Assembly: GCF_051014685.1 (NCBI RefSeq)
Contig: NW_027479029.1
Location: forward strand, 124,001 to 188,000
Direction: 5' to 3'
DNA from: Ptiloglossa arizonensis
Lineage: Eukaryota; Arthropoda; Insecta; Hymenoptera; Colletidae
Length of the DNA stretch: 64,000 bases
Both the position numbers and the translations under genes were made by a program. Each line of letters begins with the position of its first letter. The first letter of the stretch is position 1. Below, piece by piece: positions 12,101 to 25,089 of the stretch. The notes under the pieces were generated by a model. That model was not told where the DNA came from and did not search any database. It saw only the letters and a list, made by a program, of their open reading frames with translations.

Positions 12101-12904
12101 AAAGTAGAAACTCGCCCGATTACAACGGTATGTGTATTTCTTCCCTAGGCCATTCTGGTTAAGCGTTTGGAGCAGCAGAATTGCGAAAAATTTTTTGCCT
12201 TCTCAACCATTTCTTGGCTTCAAACTCCCATATCTCGCGAACGGATTGATCAAACCCAGAAGTTCCTGCTGCGTCTGATAGTGGAAACTCACCCGATTAC
12301 AACGATATGCGTATTTTTTCCCTAGGCCATTCTGGTTAAGCGTTTGGAGCAGCAGAATTGCGAAAAATTTTTTGCCTTCTCAACCATTTCTTGGCTTCAA
12401 ACTCCCATATCTCGCGAACGGATTTACTTAACCCAAAAATTCCTGTTGCATCTGAAAGAAGAAACTCGTCCGATTACAACGGTATGTGTATTTTTTCCCT
12501 TAGGCCATTCTGATTAAGCGTGTGGAGCAGCAGAATTGCGAAAAATTTTTTGCCTTCTCAACCATTTCTTGGCTTCAAACTCCCATATCTCGCGAACGGA
12601 TTGACCTAACCCAAAAATTCCTGTTGCGTCTGAAAGTAGAAACTCGCCCGATTACAACGGTATGTGTATTTTTTCCCTAGGCCATTCTGGTTAAGCGTTT
12701 GGAGCAGCAGTAGTGCGAAAAATTTGTTGTCTTCTTTACCATTTCTTAGCTTCAAACTCCCATATCTCGCGAACGGATTGACCTAACCCAAAAATTCTTG
12801 TTGCATCTGAAAGAAGAAACTCGCCCGATTACAACGGTATGTGTATTTTTTCCCTAGGCCATTCTGGTTAAGCGTTTGGAGCAGCAGAATAGCGAAAAAT
12901 TGTT

Positions 12905-13631
12905 TGCCTTCTCAACCATTTCTTGGCTTCAAACTCCCATATCTCGCGAACGGATTGGCCAAACCCAGAAGTTCCTGCTGCGTCTGAAAGTAGAAACTCG
13001 CCCGATTACAACGATATGCGTATTTCTTCCCTATGCCATTCTGGTTAAGCGTTTGGAGCAGCAGAAGTGCGAAAAATTTGTTGTCTTCATAACCATTTCT
13101 TAGCTTCAAACTCCCATATCTCGCGAACGGATGGACCAAACCCAGAAGTTCCTGCTGCGTCTGAAAGTAGAAACTCGCCCGATTACAACGATATGTGTAT
13201 TTTTTCCCTAGGCCATTATAGTTAAGCGTTAGGAGCTGCAGGAATGCGAAAAATTTGTTGTCTTCTCAATCATTTCTTAGCTTCAAACTCCCATATCTCG
13301 CGAACGGATTGACCTAACCCAAAAATTCCTGTTGCATCTGAAAGTAGAAACTCGCCCGATTACAACGGTATGTGAATTTTTTCCCTAGGCCATTCTGGTT
13401 AAGCGTTAGGAGCAGCAGGAGTGCGAAAAATTTGTTGTCTTCTCAACCATTTCTTAGCTTCAAACTCCCATATCTCGCGAACGGATTGACCAAACCCAGA
13501 AGTTCCTGCTTCGTCTGAAAGTAGAAACTCGCCCGATTACAACGATATGCGTATTTTTTCCCTAGGCCATTCTGGTTAAGCGTTTGGAGCAGCAGAAGTG
13601 CGAAAAATTTGTTGTCTTCTCAATCATTTCT
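12905..13631 (+). repeat. 4-monomer segment repeated at 19280-20006
   Basis: This ~727 bp segment recurs 6375 bp downstream (36 monomers plus 3 bp). Shared rare variants are GGATTGGCC, CCCTATGCC, GGATGGACC, GAGCTGCAGGAATGCG, GGTATGTGAATTT, GCAGCAGGAGTGCG and CTGCTTCGTCTG. Both sides then diverge into different monomer types. The CCCTATGCC change removes the TAG stop and accounts for the two matching 75-codon plus-strand frames at 12876-13103 and 19251-19478. An overlapping minus-strand 75-codon frame is equally repeated, which again argues against coding. Confidence 0.83.
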
Positions 13632-13884
13632 TGGCTTCAAACTCCCATTTCTCGCGAACGGATTGATCTAACCCAAAAATTCTTGTTGCATCTGAAAGAA
13701 GAAACTCGCCCGATTACAACGGTATGTGTATTTTTTCCCTAGGCCATTCTGGTTAAGCGTTTGGAGCAGCAGAATAGCGAAAAATTGTTTGCCTTCTCAA
13801 CCATTTCTTGGCTTCAAACTCCCATTTCTCGCGAACGGATTGACCTAACACAAAAATTCTTGTTGCATCTGAAAGAAGAAACTC

Positions 13885-15301
13885 GCCCGATTACAACGGT
13901 ATGTGTATTTTTTCCCTAGGCCATTCTGGTTAAGCGTTTGGAGCAGCAGAATAGCGAAAAATTGTTTGCCTTCTCAACCATTTCTTGGCTTCAAACTCCC
14001 ATTTCTCGCGAACGGATTGATCTAACCCAAAAATTCCTGTTGGGTCTGAAAGTAGAAACTCGCCCGATTACAACGGTATGTGTATTTCTTCCCTAGGCCA
14101 TTCTGGTTAAGCGTTTGGAGCAGCAGAATTGCGAAAAATTTTTTGCCTTCTCAACCATTTCTTGGCTTCAAACTCCCATATCTCGCGAACGGATTGATCA
14201 AACCCAGAAGTTCCTGCTGCGTCTGATAGTGGAAACTCACCCGATTACAACGATATGCATATTTTTTCCCTAGGCCATTCTGGTTAAGCGTTTGGAGCAG
14301 CAGAATTGCGAAAAATGTTTTGCCTTCTCAACAATTTCTTGGCTTCAAACTCCCATATCTCGCGAACGGATTGACCTAACCCAAAAATTCCTATTGCATC
14401 TGAAAGTAGAAACTCGCCCGATTACAGCGGTATGTGTATTTTTTCCCTAGGCAATTCTGGTTAAGCGTTAGGAGCAGCAGAATTGCGAAAAATTTTTTGC
14501 CTTCTCAACCATTTCTTGGCTTCAAACTCCCATATCTCGCGAACGGATTGACTTAACCCAAAAATTCCTGTTGCATCTGAAAGTAGAAACTCGTCCGATT
14601 ACAACGGTATGTGTATTTTTTCCCTTAGGCCATTCTGATTAAGCGTGTGGAGCAGCAGAATTGCGAAAAATTTTTTGCCTTCTCAGCCATTTCTTGGCTT
14701 CAAACTCCCATATCTCGCGAACGGATTGACCTAACCCAAAAATTCCTGTTGCGTCTGAAAGTAGAAACTCGCCCGATTACAACGGTATGTGTATTTTTTC
14801 CCTAGGCCATTCTGGTTAAGCGTTTGGAGCAGCAGTAGTGCGAAAAATTTGTTGTCTTCTTTACCATTTCTTAGCTTCAAACTCCCATATCTCGCGAACG
14901 GATTGACCTAACCCAAAAATTCTTGTTGCATCTGAAAGAAGAAACTCGCCCGATTACAAAGGTATGTGTATTTTTTCCCTAGGCCATTCTGGTTAAGCGT
15001 TTGGAGCAGCAGAATAGCGAAAAATTGTTTGCCTTCTCAACCATTTCTTGGCTTCAAACTCCCATATCTCGCGAACGGATTGACCTAACCCAAAAATTCC
15101 TGTTGGGTCTGAAAGTAGAAACTCGCCCGATTACAACGGTATGTGTATTTCTTCCCTAGGCCATTCTGGTTAAGCGTGTGGAGCAGCAGAATTGCGAAAA
15201 ATTTTTTGCCTTCTCAACCATTTCTTGGCTTCAAACTCCCATATCTCGCGAACGGATTGACCTAACCCAAAAATTCCTGTTGCGTCTGAAAGTAGAAACT
15301 C
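13885..15301 (+). repeat. 8-monomer higher-order repeat, copy 1 (1417 bp)
   Basis: This unit and the next match at an offset of 1417 bp through all eight monomers. They share GATAGTGG, CAACAATTTC, CTTAACCC, GATTAAGCGTGTGG, CTCAGCCATTTC, TAGTGCG, CCTGTTGGGTCTG and AAGCGTGTGG. Differences are scattered single bases, such as ACAAAGGTATG here against ACAACGGTGTG in the next copy. This is the cleanest tandem pair of the 8-monomer unit in the left third of the window. Confidence 0.85.
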
Positions 15302-16757
15302 GCCCGATTACAACGGTATGTGTATTTTTTCCCTAGGCCATTCTGGTTAAGCGTTTGGAGCAGCAGAATAGCGAAAAATTGTTTGCCTTCTCAACCATTT
15401 CTTGGCTTCAAACTCCCATTTCTCGCGAACGGATTGATCTAACCCAAAAATTCCTGTTGGGTCTGAAAGTAGAAACTCGCCCGATTACAACGGTATGTGT
15501 ATTTCTTCCCTAGGCCATTCTGGTTAAGCGTTTGGAGCAGCAGAATTGCGAAAAATTTTTTGCCTTCTCAACCATTTCTTGGCTTCAAACTCCCATATCT
15601 CGCGAACGGATTGATCAAACCCAGAAGGTCCTGCTGCGTCTGATAGTGGAAACTCACCCGATTACAACGATATGCATATTTTTTCCCTAGGCCATTCTGG
15701 TTAAGCGTTTGGAGCAGCAGAATTGCGAAAAATGTTTTGCCTTCTCAACAATTTCTTGGCTTCAAACTCCCATATCTCGCGAACGGATTGACCTAACCCA
15801 AAAATTCCTATTGCATCTGAACGTAGAAACTCGCCCGATTACAGCGGTATGTGTATTTTTTCCCTAGGCAATTCTGGTTAAGCGTTAGGCGCAGCAGAAT
15901 TGCGAAAAATTTTTTGCCTTCTCAACCATTTCTTGGCTTCAAACTCCCATATCTCGCGAACGGATTGACTTAACCCAAAAATTCCTGTTGCATCTGAAAG
16001 TAGAAACTCGTCCGATTACAACGGTATGTGTATTTTTTCCCTTAGGCCATTCTGATTAAGCGTGTGGAGCAGCAGAATTGCGAAAAATTTTTTGCCTTCT
16101 CAGCCATTTCTTGGCTTCAAACTCCCATATCTCGCGAACGGATTGACCTAACCCAAAAATTCCTGTTGCGTCTGAAAGTAGAAACTCGCCCGATTACAAC
16201 GGTATGTGTATTTTTTCCCTAGGCCATTCTGGTTAAGCGTTTGGAGCAGCAGTAGTGCGAAAAATTTGTTGTCTTCTTTACCATTTCTTAGCTTCAAACT
16301 CCCATATCTCGCGAACGGATTGACCTAACCCAAAAATTCTTGTTGCATCTGAAAGAAGAAACTCGCCCGATTACAACGGTGTGTGTATTTTTTCCCTAGG
16401 CCATTCTGGTTAAGCGTTTGGAGCAGCAGAATAGCGAAAAATTGTTTGCCTTCTCAACCATTTCTTGGCTTCAAACTCCCATATCTCGCGAACGGATTGA
16501 CCTAACCCAAAAATTCCTGTTGGGTCTGAAAGTAGAAACTCGCCCGATTACAACGGTATGTGTATTTCTTCCCTAGGCCATTCTGGTTAAGCGTGTGGAG
16601 CAGCAGAATTGCGAAAAATTTTTTGCCTTCTCAACCATTTCTTGGCTTCAAACTCCCATATCTCGCGAACGGATTGACCTAACCCAAAAATTCCTGTTGC
16701 GTCTGAAAGTAGAAACTCGCCCGATTACAACGGTATGTGTATTTTTTCCCTAGGCCA
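15302..16757 (+). repeat. 8-monomer higher-order repeat, copy 2
   Basis: This is the second tandem copy of the unit at 13885-15301. The match is lost near 16758, where CCATCCTGG and then a TAGTGCG monomer replace the expected AATAGCG monomer. Most of it (15433-16675) appears again at 18089-19331, 2656 bp further on, with a few base differences such as GGTCCTGC against GTTCCTGC and TTAGGCGCAG against TTAGGAGCAG. Confidence 0.83.
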
Positions 16758-17099
16758 TCCTGGTTAAGCGTTTGGAGCAGCAGTAGTGCGAAAAATTTGT
16801 TGTCTTCTTTACCATTTCTTAGCTTCAAACTCCCATATCTCGCGAACGGATTGACCTAACCCAAAAATTCTTGTTACATCTGAAAGAAGAAACTCGCCCG
16901 ATTACAACGGTATGTGTATTTTTTCCCTAGGCCATTCTGGTTAAGCGTTTGGAGCAGCAGAATAGCGAAAAATTGTTTGCCTTCTCAACCATTTCTTGGC
17001 TTCAAACTCCCATATCTCGCGAACGGATTGACCTAACCCAAAAATTCCTGTTGGGTCTGAAAGTAGAAACTCGCCCGATTACAACGGTATGTGTATTTC

Positions 17100-19331
17100 T
17101 TCCCTAGGCCATTCTGGTTAAGCGTTAGGAGCAGCAGGAGTGCGAAAAATTTGTTGTCTTCTCAACCATTTCTTAGCTTCAAACTCCCATATCTCGCGAA
17201 CGGATTGACCAAACCCAGAAGTTCCTGCTTCGTCTGAAAGTAGAAACTCGCCCGATTACAACGATATGCGTATTTTTTCCCTAGGCCATTCTGGTTAAGC
17301 GTTTGGAGCAGCAGAAGTGCGAAAAATTTGTTGTCTTCTCAATCATTTCTTAGCTTCAAACTCCCATATCTCGCGAACGGATTGACCAAACCCAGAAGTT
17401 CCTGCTGCGTCTGAAAGTAGAAACTCGCCCGATTACAACGATATGTGTATCTTTTCCCTAGGCCATTCTGGTTAAGCGTTAGGAGCAGCAGAAGTGCGAA
17501 AAATTTGTTGTCTTCTCAATCATTTCTTAGCTTCAAACTCCCATATCTCGCGAACGGATTGACCTAACCCAAAAATTCCTGTTGCATCTGAAAGTAGAAA
17601 CTCGCCCGATTGCAACGGTATGTGTATTTTTTCCCTAGGCCATTCTGGTTAAGCGTTAGGAGCAGCAGAAGTGCGAAAAATTTGTTGTCTTCTCAACCAT
17701 TTCTTAGCTTCAAACACCCATATCTCGCGAACGGTTTGGCCAAACCCAGAAGTTCCTGCTGCGTCTGAAAGTAGAAACTCGCCCGATTACAACGGTATGT
17801 GTATTTTTTCCCTAGGCCATCCTGGTTAAGCGTTTGGAGCAGCAGTAGTGCGAAAAATTTGTTGTCTTCTTTACCATTTCTTAGCTTCAAACTCCCATAT
17901 CTCGCGAACGGATTGACCTAACACAAAAATTCTTGTTGCATCTGAAAGAAGAAACTCGCCCGATTACAACGGTATGTGTATTTTTTCCCTAGGCCATTCT
18001 GGTTAAGCGTTTGGAGCAGCAGAATAGCGAAAAATTGTTTGCCTTCTCAACCATTTCTTGGCTTCAAACTCCCATTTCTCGCGAACGGATTGATCTAACC
18101 CAAAAATTCCTGTTGGGTCTGAAAGTAGAAACTCGCCCGATTACAACGGTATGTGTATTTCTTCCCTAGGCCATTCTGGTTAAGCGTTTGGAGCAGCAGA
18201 ATTGCGAAAAATTTTTTGCCTTCTCAACCATTTCTTGGCTTCAAACTCCCATATCTCGCGAACGGATTGATCAAACCCAGAAGTTCCTGCTGCGTCTGAT
18301 AGTGGAAACTCACCCGATTACAACGATATGCGTATTTTTTCCCTAGGCCATTCTGGTTAAGCGTTTGGAGCAGCAGAATTGCGAAAAATGTTTTGCCTTC
18401 CCAACAATTTCTTGGCTTCAAACTCCCATATCTCGCGAACGGATTGACCTAACCCAAAAATTCCTATTGCATCTGAAAGTAGAAACTCGCCCGATTACAG
18501 CGGTATGTGTATTTTTTCCCTAGGCAATTCTGGTTAAGCGTTAGGAGCAGCAGAATTGCGAAAAATTTTTTGCCTTCTCAACCATTTCTTGGCTTCAAAC
18601 TCCCATATCTCGCGAACGGATTGACTTAACCCAAAAATTCCTGTTGCATCTGAAAGTAGAAACTCGTCCGATTACAACGGTATGTGTATTTTTTCCCTTA
18701 GGCCATTCTGATTAAGCGTGTGGAGCAGCAGAATTGCGAAAAATTTTTTGCCTTCTCAACCATTTCTTGGCTTCAAACTCCCATATCTCGCGAACGGATT
18801 GACATAACCCAAAAATTCCTGTTGCGTCTGAAAGTAGAAACTCGCCCGATTACAACGGTATGTGTATTTTTTCCCTAGGCCATTCTGGTTAAGCGTTTGG
18901 AGCAGCAGTAGTGCGAAAAATTTGTTGTCTTCTTTACCATTTCTTAGCTTCAAACTCCCATATCTCGCGAACGGATTGACCTAACCCAAAAATTCTTGTT
19001 GCATCTGAAAGAAGAAACTCGCCCGATTACAACGGTATGTGTATTTTTTCCCTAGGCCATTCTGGTTAAGCGTTTGGAGCAGCAGAATAGCGAAAAATTG
19101 TTTGCCTTCTCAACCATTTCTTGGCTTCAAACTCCCATATCTCGCGAACGGATTGACCTAACCCAAAAATTCCTGTTGGGTCTGAAAGTAGAAACTCGCC
19201 CGATTACAACGGTATGTGTATTTCTTCCCTAGGCCATTCTGGTTAAGCGTTTGGAGCAGCAGAATTGCGAAAAATTTTTTGCCTTCTCAACCATTTCTTG
19301 GCTTCAAACTCCCATATCTCGCGAACGGATT
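17100..19331 (+). repeat. Mosaic join of left- and right-type blocks
   Basis: The stretch 17100-17796 (GTTGTC-type monomers, with GCAGCAGGAGTGCG, CTGCTTCGTCTG and CAAACACCC) recurs at 19756-20452. The stretch 18089-19331 repeats 15433-16675. Both pairs share the offset 2656 bp (15 monomers). Between and after them the sequence follows other templates, for instance the 12.9 kb block from about 19.3 kb. This alternation suggests exchange between misaligned copies. The last A5T6 monomer of the window that I can see lies near 19.27 kb. Confidence 0.75.
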
Positions 19332-19885
19332 GGCCAAACCCAGAAGTTCCTGCTGCGTCTGAAAGTAGAAACTCGCCCGATTACAACGATATGCGTATTT
19401 CTTCCCTATGCCATTCTGGTTAAGCGTTTGGAGCAGCAGAAGTGCGAAAAATTTGTTGTCTTCATAACCATTTCTTAGCTTCAAACTCCCATATCTCGCG
19501 AACGGATGGACCAAACCCAGAAGTTCCTGCTGCGTCTGAAAGTAGAAACTCGCCCGATTACAACGATATGTGTATTTTTTCCCTAGGCCATTCTGGTTAA
19601 GCGTTAGGAGCTGCAGGAATGCGAAAAATTTGTTGTCTTCTCAATCATTTCTTAGCTTCAAACTCCCATATCTCGCGAACCGATTGACCTAACCCAAAAA
19701 TTCCTGTTGCATCTGAAAGTAGAAACTCGCCCGATTACAACGGTATGTGAATTTTTTCCCTAGGCCATTCTGGTTAAGCGTTAGGAGCAGCAGGAGTGCG
19801 AAAAATTTGTTGTCTTCTCAACCATTTCTTAGCTTCAAACTCCCATATCTCGCGAACGGATTGACCAAACCCAGAAGTTCCTGCT

Positions 19886-21724
19886 TCGTCTGAAAGTAGA
19901 AACTCGCCCGATTACAACGATATGCGTATTTTTTCCCTAGGCCATTCTGGTTAAGCGTTTGGAGCAGCAGAAGTGCGAAAAATTTGTTGTCTTCTCAATC
20001 ATTTCTTAGCTTCAAACTCCCATATCTCGCGAACGGATTGACCAAACCCAGAAGTTCCTGCTGCGTCTGAAAGTAGAAACTCGCCCGATTACAACGATAT
20101 GTGTATCTTTTCCCTAGGCCATTCTGGTTAAGCGTTAGGAGCAGCAGAAGTGCGAAAAATTTGTTGTCTTCTCAATCATTTCTTAGCTTCAAACTCCCAT
20201 ATCTCGCGAACGGATTGACCTAACCCAAAAATTCCTGTTGCATCTGAAAGTAGAAACTCGCCCGATTGCAACGGTATGTGTATTTTTTCCCTAGGCCATT
20301 CTGGTTAAGCGTTAGGAGCAGCAGAAGTGCGAAAAATTTGTTGTCTTCTCAACCATTTCTTAGCTTCAAACACCCATATCTCGCGAACGGTTTGGCCAAA
20401 CCCAGAAGTTCCTGCTGCGTCTGAAAGTAGAAACTCGCCCGATTACAACGATATGCGTATTTTTTCCCTAGGCCATTCTGGTTAAGCGTTAGGAGCAGCA
20501 GAAGTGCGAAAAAGTTGTTGTCTTCTCAACCATTTCTTAGCTTCAAACTCCCATACCTCGCGAACGGATTGACCAAACCCAGAAGTTCCTGCTGCGTCTG
20601 AAAGTAGAAACTCGCCCGATTACAACGATATGTGTATTTTTTCCCTAGGCCATTCTGGTTAAGCGTTAGGAGCAGCAGAATTGCGAAAAATTTGTTGTCT
20701 TCTCAACCATTTCTTAGCTTCAAACTCCCATATCTCGCGAACGGATTGGCCAAACCCAGAAGTTCCTGCTGCGTCTGAAAGTAGAAACTCGCCCGATTAC
20801 AACGATATGCGTATTTTTTCCCTAGGCCATTCTGGTTAAGCGTTTGGAGCAGCAGAAGTGCGAAAAATTTGTTGTCTTCTCAATCATTTCTTAGCTTCAA
20901 ACTCCCATATCTCGCGAACGGATTGACCAAACCCAGAAGTTCCTGCTGCGTCTGAAAGTAGAAACTCGCCCGATTACAACGATATGTGTATCTTTTCCCT
21001 AGGCCATTCTGGTTAAGCGTTAGGAGCAGCAGAAGTGCGAAAAATTTGTTGTCTTCTCAATCATTTCTTAGCTTCAAACTCCCATATCTCGCGAACGGAT
21101 TGACCTAACCCAAAAATTCCTGTTGCATCTGAAAGTAGAAACTCGCCCGATTGCAACGGTATGTGTATTTTTTCCCTAGGCCATTCTGGTTAAGCGTTAG
21201 GAGCAGCAGAAGTGCGAAAAATTTGTTGTCTTCTCAACCATTTCTTAGCTTCAAACACCCATATCTCGCGAACGGTTTGGCCAAACCCAGAAGTTCCTGC
21301 TGCGTCTGAAAGTAGAAACTCGCCCGATTACAACGATATGCGTATTTTTTCCCTAGGCCATTCTGGTTAAGCGTTAGGAGCAGCAGAAGTGCGAAAAAGT
21401 TGTTGTCTTCTCAACCATTTCTTAGCTTCAAACTCCCATATCTCGCGAACGGATTGACCAAACCCAGAAGTTCCTGCTGCGTCTGAAAGTAGAAACTCGC
21501 CCGATTACAACGATATGTGTATTTTTTCCCTAGGCCATTCTGGTTAAGCGTTAGGAGCAGCAGAATTGCGAAACATTTGTTGTCTTCTCAACCATTTCTT
21601 AGCTTCAAACTCCCATATCTCGCGAACGGATTGGCCAAACCCAGAAGTTCCTGCTGCGTCTGAAAGTAGAAACTCGCCCGATTACAACGATATGCGTATT
21701 TTTTCCCTAGGCCATTCTGGTTAA
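19886..21724 (+). repeat. 5-monomer tandem repeat (885 bp), two copies
   Basis: The sequence 19886-20839 matches 20771-21724 at an offset of 885 bp (5 x 177). Markers in both are GTGTATCTTTTCCC, the GATTGCAACGGTATG copy, CAAACACCC with CGGTTTGGCC, and GAAAAAGTTGTTGTC. I noted two differences: CATACCTCG against CATATCTCG, and GAAAAATTTG against GAAACATTTG. Confidence 0.86.
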
Positions 21725-22083
21725 GCGTTAGGAGCAGCAGAAGTGCGAAAAAGTTGTTGTCTTCTCAACCATTTCTTAGCTTCAAACTCCCATATCTCGC
21801 GAACGGATTGACCAAACCCAGAAGTTCCTGCTGCGTCTGAAAGTAGAAACTCGCCCGATTACAACGATATGTGTATTTTTTCCCTAGGCCATTCTGGTTA
21901 AGCGTTAGGAGCAGCAGAATTGCGAAACATTTGTTGTCTTCTCAACCATTTCTTAGCTTCAAACTCCCATATCTCGCGAACGGATTGGCCAAACCCAGAA
22001 GTTCCTGCTGCGTCTGAAAGTAGAAACTCGCCCGATTACAACGATATGCGTATTTTTTCCCTAGGCCATTCTGGTTAAGCGTT
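21279..22083 (+). repeat. 2-monomer (354 bp) tandem repeat
   Basis: The segment 21279-21729 recurs at 21633-22083, offset 354 bp (two monomers). The GCGAAACATTTG variant at about 21568 and 21922 marks both copies, and a GAAAAAGTTGTTG monomer alternates with it. The dimer lies directly at the end of the 885 bp repeat and shares sequence with it, so it probably arose from that unit. Confidence 0.8.
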
Positions 22084-24034
22084 TGGAGCAGCAGAAGTGC
22101 GAAGAATTTGTTGTCTTCTCAATCATTTCTTAGCTTCAAACTCCCATATCTCGCGAACGGATTGACCTAACCCAAAAATTCCTGTTGCGTCTGAAAGTAG
22201 AAGCTAGGCCGATTACAACGGTACGTGTATTTTTCCCTTAGGCCATTCTGGTTAAGCGATTGGAGCAGCAGAAGTGCGAAAAATTTATTGTCTTGTCAAC
22301 CATTTCTTAGCTTGAAAGTCCCATATCTCGCGAACGTATTGACCTAACCCAAAAATTCCTATTGCATCTGAATGTAGAAACTCGCCCGATTACAGCTGGT
22401 ATGTGTAGTTTCTCCCTAGGCAATTCTGGTTAAGCGTTTGGAGCTGCAGAAGTGCGACAAATTTGTTTTCTTCTCAATCATTTCTTAGCTTCAAACTCCC
22501 ATATCTCGGGAACGGATTGACCTAACCCAAAAATTCCTGTTGCATCTGAAAGTAGAAACTCGCCCGATTACAACGGTATGTGTATTTTTTCCCTAGGCCA
22601 TTCTGGTTAAGCGTTTGGAGCAGCAGAAGTGCGAACAATTTGTTGTCTTCATAACCATTTCTTAGCTTCAAACTCCCATATCTCGCGAACGGATTGACCT
22701 AACCCAAAAATTCCTATTGCATCTGAAAGTAGAAACTCGCCCGATTACAACGGTACGTGTATTTTTCCCTTAGGCCATTCTGGTTAAGCGATTGGAGCAG
22801 CAGAAGTGCGAAAAATTTATTGTCTTGTCAACCATTTCTTAGCTTGAAAGTCCCATATCTCGCGAACGTATTGACCTAACCCAAAAATTCCTATTGCATC
22901 TGAAAGTAGAAACTCGCCCGATTACAGCGGTATGTGTAGTTTCTCCCTAGGCAATTCTGGTTAAGCGATTGGAGCAGCAGAAGTGCGAAAAATTTATTGT
23001 CTTGTCAACCATTTCTTAGCTTGAAAGTCCCATATCTCGCGAACGTATTGACCTAACCCAAAAATTCCTATTGCATCTGAATGTAGAAACTCGCCCGATT
23101 ACAGCGGTATGTGTAGTTTCTCCCTAGGCAATTCTGGTTAAGCGTTAGGAGCAGCAGAAGTGCGAAAAATTTGTTGTCTTCTCAACCATTTCTTAGCTTC
23201 AAACTCCCATATCTCGCGAACGGTTTGGCCAAACCCAGAAGTTCCTGCTGCGTCTGAAAGTAGAAACTCGCCCGATTACAACGATATGCGTATTTTTTCC
23301 CTAGGCCATTCTGGTTAAGCGTTAGGAGCAGCAGAAGTGCGAAAAAGTTGTTGTCTTCTCAACCATTTCTTAGCTTCAAACTCCCATATCTCGCGAACGG
23401 ATTGACCAAACCCAGAAGTTCCTGCTGCGTCTGAAAGTAGAAACTCGCCCGATTACAACGATATGTGTATTTTTTCCCTAGGCCATTCTGATTAAGCGTT
23501 TGGAGCAGCAGAAGTGCGAAAAATTTGTTGTCTTCATAACCATTTCTTAGCTTCAAACTCCCATATCTCGCGAACGGATTGACCTAACCCAAAAATTCCT
23601 ATTGGATCTGAAAGTAGAAACTCGCCCGATTACAACGGTACGTGTATTTTTCCCTTAGGCCATTCTGGTTAAGCGATTGGAGCAGCAGAAGTGCGAAAAA
23701 TTTATTGTCTTGTCAACCATTTCTTAGCTTGAAAGTCCCATATCTCGCGAACGTATTGACCTAACCCAAAAATTCCTATTGCATCTGAAAGTAGAAACTC
23801 GCCCGATTACAGCGGAATGTGTAGTTTCTCCCTAAGCAATTCTGGTTAAGCGATTGGAGCAGCAGAAGTGCGAAAAATTTATTGTCTTGTCAACCATTTC
23901 TTAGCTTGAAAGTCCCATATCTCGCGAACGTATTGACCTAACCCAAAAATTCCTATTGCATCTGAATGTAGAAACTCGCCCGATTACAGCGGTATGTGTA
24001 GTTTCTCCCTAGGCAATTCTGGTTAAGCGTTAGG

Positions 24035-25089
24035 AGCAGCAGAAGTGCGAAAAATTTGTTGTCTTCTCAACCATTTCTTAGCTTCAAACTCCCATATCTC
24101 GCGAACGGTTTGGCCAAACCCAGAAGTTCCTGCTGCGTCTGAAAGTAGAAACTCGCCCGATTACAACGATATGCGTATTTTTTCCCTAGGCCATTCTGGT
24201 TAAGCGTTAGGAGCAGCAGAAGTGCGAAAAAGTTGTTGTCTTCTCAACCATTTCTTAGCTTCAAGCTCCCATATCTCGCGAACGGATTGACCAAACCCAG
24301 AAGTTCCTGCTGCGTCTGAAAGTAGAAACTCGCCCGATTACAACGATATGTGTATTTTTTCCCTAGGCCATTCTGGTTAAGCGTTAGGAGCAGCAGAATT
24401 GCGAAAAATTTGTTGTCTTCTCAACCATTTCTTAGCTTCAAACTCCCATATCTCGCGAACGGATTGGCCAAACCCGGAAGTTCCTGCTGCGTCTGAAAGT
24501 AGAAACTCGCCCGATTACAACGATATGCGTATTTTTTCCCTAGGCCATTCTGGTTAAGCGTTTGGAGCAGCAGAAGTGCGAAAAATTTGTTGTCTTCTCA
24601 ATCATTTCTTAGCTTCAAACTCCCATATCTCGCGAACGGATTGACCTAACCCAAAAATTCCTGTTGCGTCTGAAAGTAGAAGCTAGGCCGATTACAACGG
24701 TATGTGTATTTTTTCCCTAGGCCATTCTGATTAAGCGTTTGGAGCAGCAGAAGTGCGAAAAATTTGTTGTCTTCATAACCATTTCTTAGCTTCAAACTCC
24801 CATATCTCGCGAACGGATTGACCTAACCCAAAAATTCCTATTGCATCCGAAAGTAGAAACTCGCCCGATTACAACGGTACGTGTATTTTTCCCTTAGGCC
24901 ATTCTGGTTAAGCGATTGGAGCAGCAGAAGTGCGAAAAATTTATTGTCTTGTCAACCATTTCTTAGCTAGAAAGTCCCATATCTCGCGAACGTATTGACC
25001 TAACCCAAAAATTCCTATTGCATCTGAAAGTAGCAACTCGCCCGATTACAGCGGTATGTGTAGTTTCTCCCTAGGCAATTCTGGTTAAG
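24035..25089 (+). repeat. 6-monomer segment repeated at 25802-26856
   Basis: The two segments match at an offset of 1767 bp, ten monomers less 3 bp. The missing 3 bp correspond to the short monomer near 25.47 kb that lies between them. Shared markers are CGGTTTGGCC, GAAAAAGTTGTTG, GGATTGGCC, the GAAGCTAGGCC variant and CCATTCTGATTAAGCG. Single-base differences (CATCCGAAAG against CATATGAAAG, CTAGAAAG against CTTGAAAG) show that the copies have begun to drift. Confidence 0.78.

Larger units (their letters stand above)
8100..17100 (+). repeat. Region of ~1417 bp 8-monomer higher-order repeats
   Basis: A set of marker monomers recurs in order: AATAGCGAAAAATTGTTTGCC; CCTGTTGGGTCTG with TATTTCTTCCC; GATTGATCAAACCCAGAAG with GATAGTGGAAACTCACCCG; CTCAACAATTTCTTGG; CTTAACCC with CCCTTAGGCCATTCTGATT; and TAGTGCGAAAAATTTG with CTTCTTTACC and TCTGAAAGAAG. 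The GATTGATCTAACCC marker lies at about 10651, 12068, 14016 and 15433, and again at 18089. The spacing is 1417, 1948 (11 monomers), 1417 and 2656 (15 monomers). Some units have lost or gained monomers; around 12.4 kb, for example, the unit lacks one. Confidence 0.8.
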
